Below are positions 62,294-64,000 of a stretch of 64,000 nucleotides of DNA, in pieces (the stretch's first letter is position 1; each line of letters begins with the position of its first letter). Source of the stretch: Lewinellaceae bacterium (GTDB taxonomy: Bacteria; Bacteroidota; Bacteroidia; Chitinophagales; Saprospiraceae); assembly GCA_020636375.1 (NCBI GenBank), contig JACJXZ010000011.1, positions 293,223 through 357,222 on the forward strand, read 5' to 3'. Made by a program: the position numbers and the translations under genes. A model generated the notes under the pieces. That model searched no databases and had not been told where the DNA came from. It saw only the letters and a list, made by a program, of their open reading frames with translations.

Positions 62294-64000
62294 ATGAAAC
62301 TATTAACTGCCTCCCTTTTTGCCCTCACCTTATTCATTGCGCTCGGGTTCTACGCTCCGGCCGGGGCGCCAACTGATGATGCCGCCGAGCGCATCGCCCA
62401 GGCCTATGCCGCCGATTTTTACCGCTTTCAGGCAGAGGTAGGCAAGCTGGCTGCTCTTGCCCGGCACCAGGCAGAGATTACCCTGTTGCGCGAGCAGCTC
62501 GCCAATTCCCGGTACGCCTTCAAGCGGGTGGAATATCTGTTCGATTACACCAAAACGCATTATAACTACCTGCACGTCAACGGCCCGCCCCTGCCCAAGG
62601 TCGACAAAGAGGACGTCAATGGCGATATCGTCGGGCCCAACGGCCTGCAGGCACTCGACGAGCTGCTCTTCAGCGAGGAAGCGGAGGAGCAGCGCGCCCA
62701 CATCCAGGCGCTGGCCGCCGAGCTGAAAAAATCGGTCGATTTCATCGCCGGGGTGCACCTGCCTCTCAGCCTGACCAGTTTGCAGGCAGTCGAGGCCCTG
62801 CGGTCGGGCATCGTCCGCATCTTTACCCTGGGGCTTACCGGCTTCGACACGCCCGGATCGGGCAACGCCCTGCCGGAGGCCGTCGCGAGCCTGCAGGCCA
62901 TGGAGCAGGCCTTCCTGCTGTTTGAGGGCAGCGTAAGCCCGGAGGCGCGGAAAGAATACCAGGAAGCCAAAAAGCTGTTCCGTAAAGCCTACTACCTGCT
63001 CCAGGCCAACCCGGACTTCGACTCCTTCGGCCGGCTGGAGTTCCTGAAACAGGCCGCCAACCCCCTTTACGAAAAGCTGCTCGACTTCCAGCTGGCCAAC
63101 GGCATCGAGGCCGGCCCGTTCAAATACCAGGCGCAGGACATGCGGGCGCGCAACATGTTCGACGAAGGCTTCCTCAACACGGGCTTCTACTCGGAGCTGT
63201 CGTACGCCCCCCTCAGCAACCCGGCGGCCGTCGCCCTGGGCAAGGCCTTGTTCTACGACCCCATCCTGTCGGGAGACGGGAAGTTGTCGTGCGCTTCCTG
63301 CCACGACCCCGCCCGGGCCTTCACCGACGGCCTGCCGAAGAGCAAAACCCACATCCCCGGAAAGTTCACCCGGCGCAACTCCCCGACGCTGATCGACGCC
63401 ACCTATTCCTCCCGCTACTTCTGGGACATGCGGGAGGTGACCCTGGAACGGCAGGTCGCCCACGTAGTCAACGACACCCTGGAGTTCAACACCGACTTTT
63501 ATGAGATCGCCGCCCGGCTGCGGCAGAGCCAAACCTACGTGCGGATGTTTGAGGAAGCCTACGGCGGTATCGGCCGGGAAGACATCTACAGCCGCTCGAT
63601 CAGCAACGCCCTGGCCGCTTACGTCAATTCGCTGACTTCCTTCAACAGCGCATTCGACCGATATGTGCGCGACGAAACCGACGAATACCCGGCGGATGCT
63701 GCCCGCGGCTTCGACCTGTTCATGGGCAAGGCCGCCTGCGGCACCTGCCACTTCGCCCCGGCCTTCAACGGCGCCATCCCGCCCTTTTACATGGAGACGG
63801 ATTCAGAAGTGCTGGGCATCACCCTTGGCCTGGACACCCTCCACCCGCAGCTGGACCCTGACCCCGGGCGGGCGGAGAACGGCCTGCGCAAGGATGCCCG
63901 CCCCCACTACCTGTTCTCCTTCAAGACGGTCAGCGTGCGCAACGCCGCCCTGACCGCCCCCTACATGCACAACGGCCTGTTCAACACCCTGGAAGAGGTG
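62294..64000 (+). CDS. di-haem cytochrome c peroxidase family protein, 5' part
   Basis: 569 codons, open to the right edge. Signal peptide MKLLTASLFALTLFIALGFY. An N-terminal helical region of about 230 residues (imelysin-like ARHQAEITLLREQLANSRYA FKRVEYLFDY) precedes the MauG/CcpA domain. The latter begins NPAAVALGKALFYDPILSGD with the first haem CASCH (Cys333, Cys336, His337), then DGLPKSKTHIPGKFTRRNSP TLIDATYSSRYFWDMRE, and the second haem CGTCH (Cys482, Cys485, His486), ending APYMHNGLFNTLEEV. Acts in the periplasm on peroxide or an oxidised substrate. The added N-terminal part is found in Bacteroidota cytochrome-c peroxidases. Confidence 0.93.
   Translation, partial: MKLLTASLFALTLFIALGFYAPAGAPTDDAAERIAQAYAADFYRFQAEVGKLAALARHQAEITLLREQLANSRYAFKRVEYLFDYTKTHYNYLHVNGPPLPKVDKEDVNGDIVGPNGLQALDELLFSEEAEEQRAHIQALAAELKKSVDFIAGVHLPLSLTSLQAVEALRSGIVRIFTLGLTGFDTPGSGNALPEAVASLQAMEQAFLLFEGSVSPEARKEYQEAKKLFRKAYYLLQANPDFDSFGRLEFLKQAANPLYEKLLDFQLANGIEAGPFKYQAQDMRARNMFDEGFLNTGFYSELSYAPLSNPAAVALGKALFYDPILSGDGKLSCASCHDPARAFTDGLPKSKTHIPGKFTRRNSPTLIDATYSSRYFWDMREVTLERQVAHVVNDTLEFNTDFYEIAARLRQSQTYVRMFEEAYGGIGREDIYSRSISNALAAYVNSLTSFNSAFDRYVRDETDEYPADAARGFDLFMGKAACGTCHFAPAFNGAIPPFYMETDSEVLGITLGLDTLHPQLDPDPGRAENGLRKDARPHYLFSFKTVSVRNAALTAPYMHNGLFNTLEEV

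Noticed and set aside
62330..63751. 473-residue minus-strand frame
   Set aside because: Shadow of the cytochrome c peroxidase gene, which has signal peptide and two CXXCH motifs on the plus strand and is open to the window edge.

Overview
The window looks like a chromosomal piece of a GC-rich Bacteroidota bacterium, most likely from the Saprospiria (Lewinella / Phaeodactylibacter-like). The evidence is a secreted protease with a type IX secretion (T9SS) C-terminal sorting domain, many SPII lipoproteins, Bacteroidota-type families (DUF5777, 2TM, DUF4870, lipoprotein CHAT/TPR, HxlR and AraC regulators) and very many intergenic tandem repeats and small palindromic elements. No rRNA or tRNA gene was seen. 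All similarity statements come from reading motifs; no database search was run.

Layout. 1-12.0 kb: ordinary metabolic and stress genes (end of a GH13 amylase-family enzyme, SDR, Uma2-type nuclease, S41 peptidase, NAD-epimerase, TerB-like protein, M43 metalloprotease, two SnoaL/NTF2-like proteins, a divergent DJ-1/HxlR pair). 12.3-15.9 kb: a sigma-70 factor and a membrane TPR protein that look like partners but are separated by a complete insertion sequence. 15.96-30.66 kb: an AT-rich accessory island that I read as a cluster of integron gene cassettes without a visible integrase. Cassettes lie on the minus strand and have matching ends (GTTAGCGGCAA / TTGCCGCTAAC, GTTAGCACCA / TGGTGCTAAC and so on) with attC-like sites. 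From right to left they carry a histidine kinase plus a membrane-anchored receiver protein, a nucleotidyltransferase-fold protein plus a small partner, a DnaJ-zinc-finger/TIR fusion, and a broken toxin-like gene. The array is riddled with nested mobile DNA: two IS91-like units, an IS66 remnant with another IS inside it, an ISNCY-like element with another IS inside it, and an ORF-less group IIC intron next to an attC-like stem.

31-43 kb: a CHAT-protease/TPR lipoprotein gene disabled by a MITE and a nonsense codon, a lipoprotein with an aerolysin/ETX-like C-terminus, an AraC regulator, nicotinate phosphoribosyltransferase, a DUF5777/cytochrome-c-like lipoprotein pair and a metallophosphoesterase. 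43-52 kb: membrane and secreted proteins, an SLC13 anion transporter and a GNAT enzyme, separated by microsatellites. 52-64 kb: an Eco57I-type DNA methyltransferase split by a MITE, an arylsulfotransferase-like lipoprotein, xanthine dehydrogenase subunits (with an Lgt-like/beta-barrel fusion gene between them on the other strand) and the start of a di-haem cytochrome c peroxidase.

Most notable: the cassette cluster with two possible defence or signalling systems (DnaJ-TIR; kinase/receiver-TM), and short palindromes that sit in frame inside transposase genes, resembling the palindromic elements described in Rickettsia. Several MITEs have clear target-site duplications that let the ancestral reading frames be rebuilt by eye.
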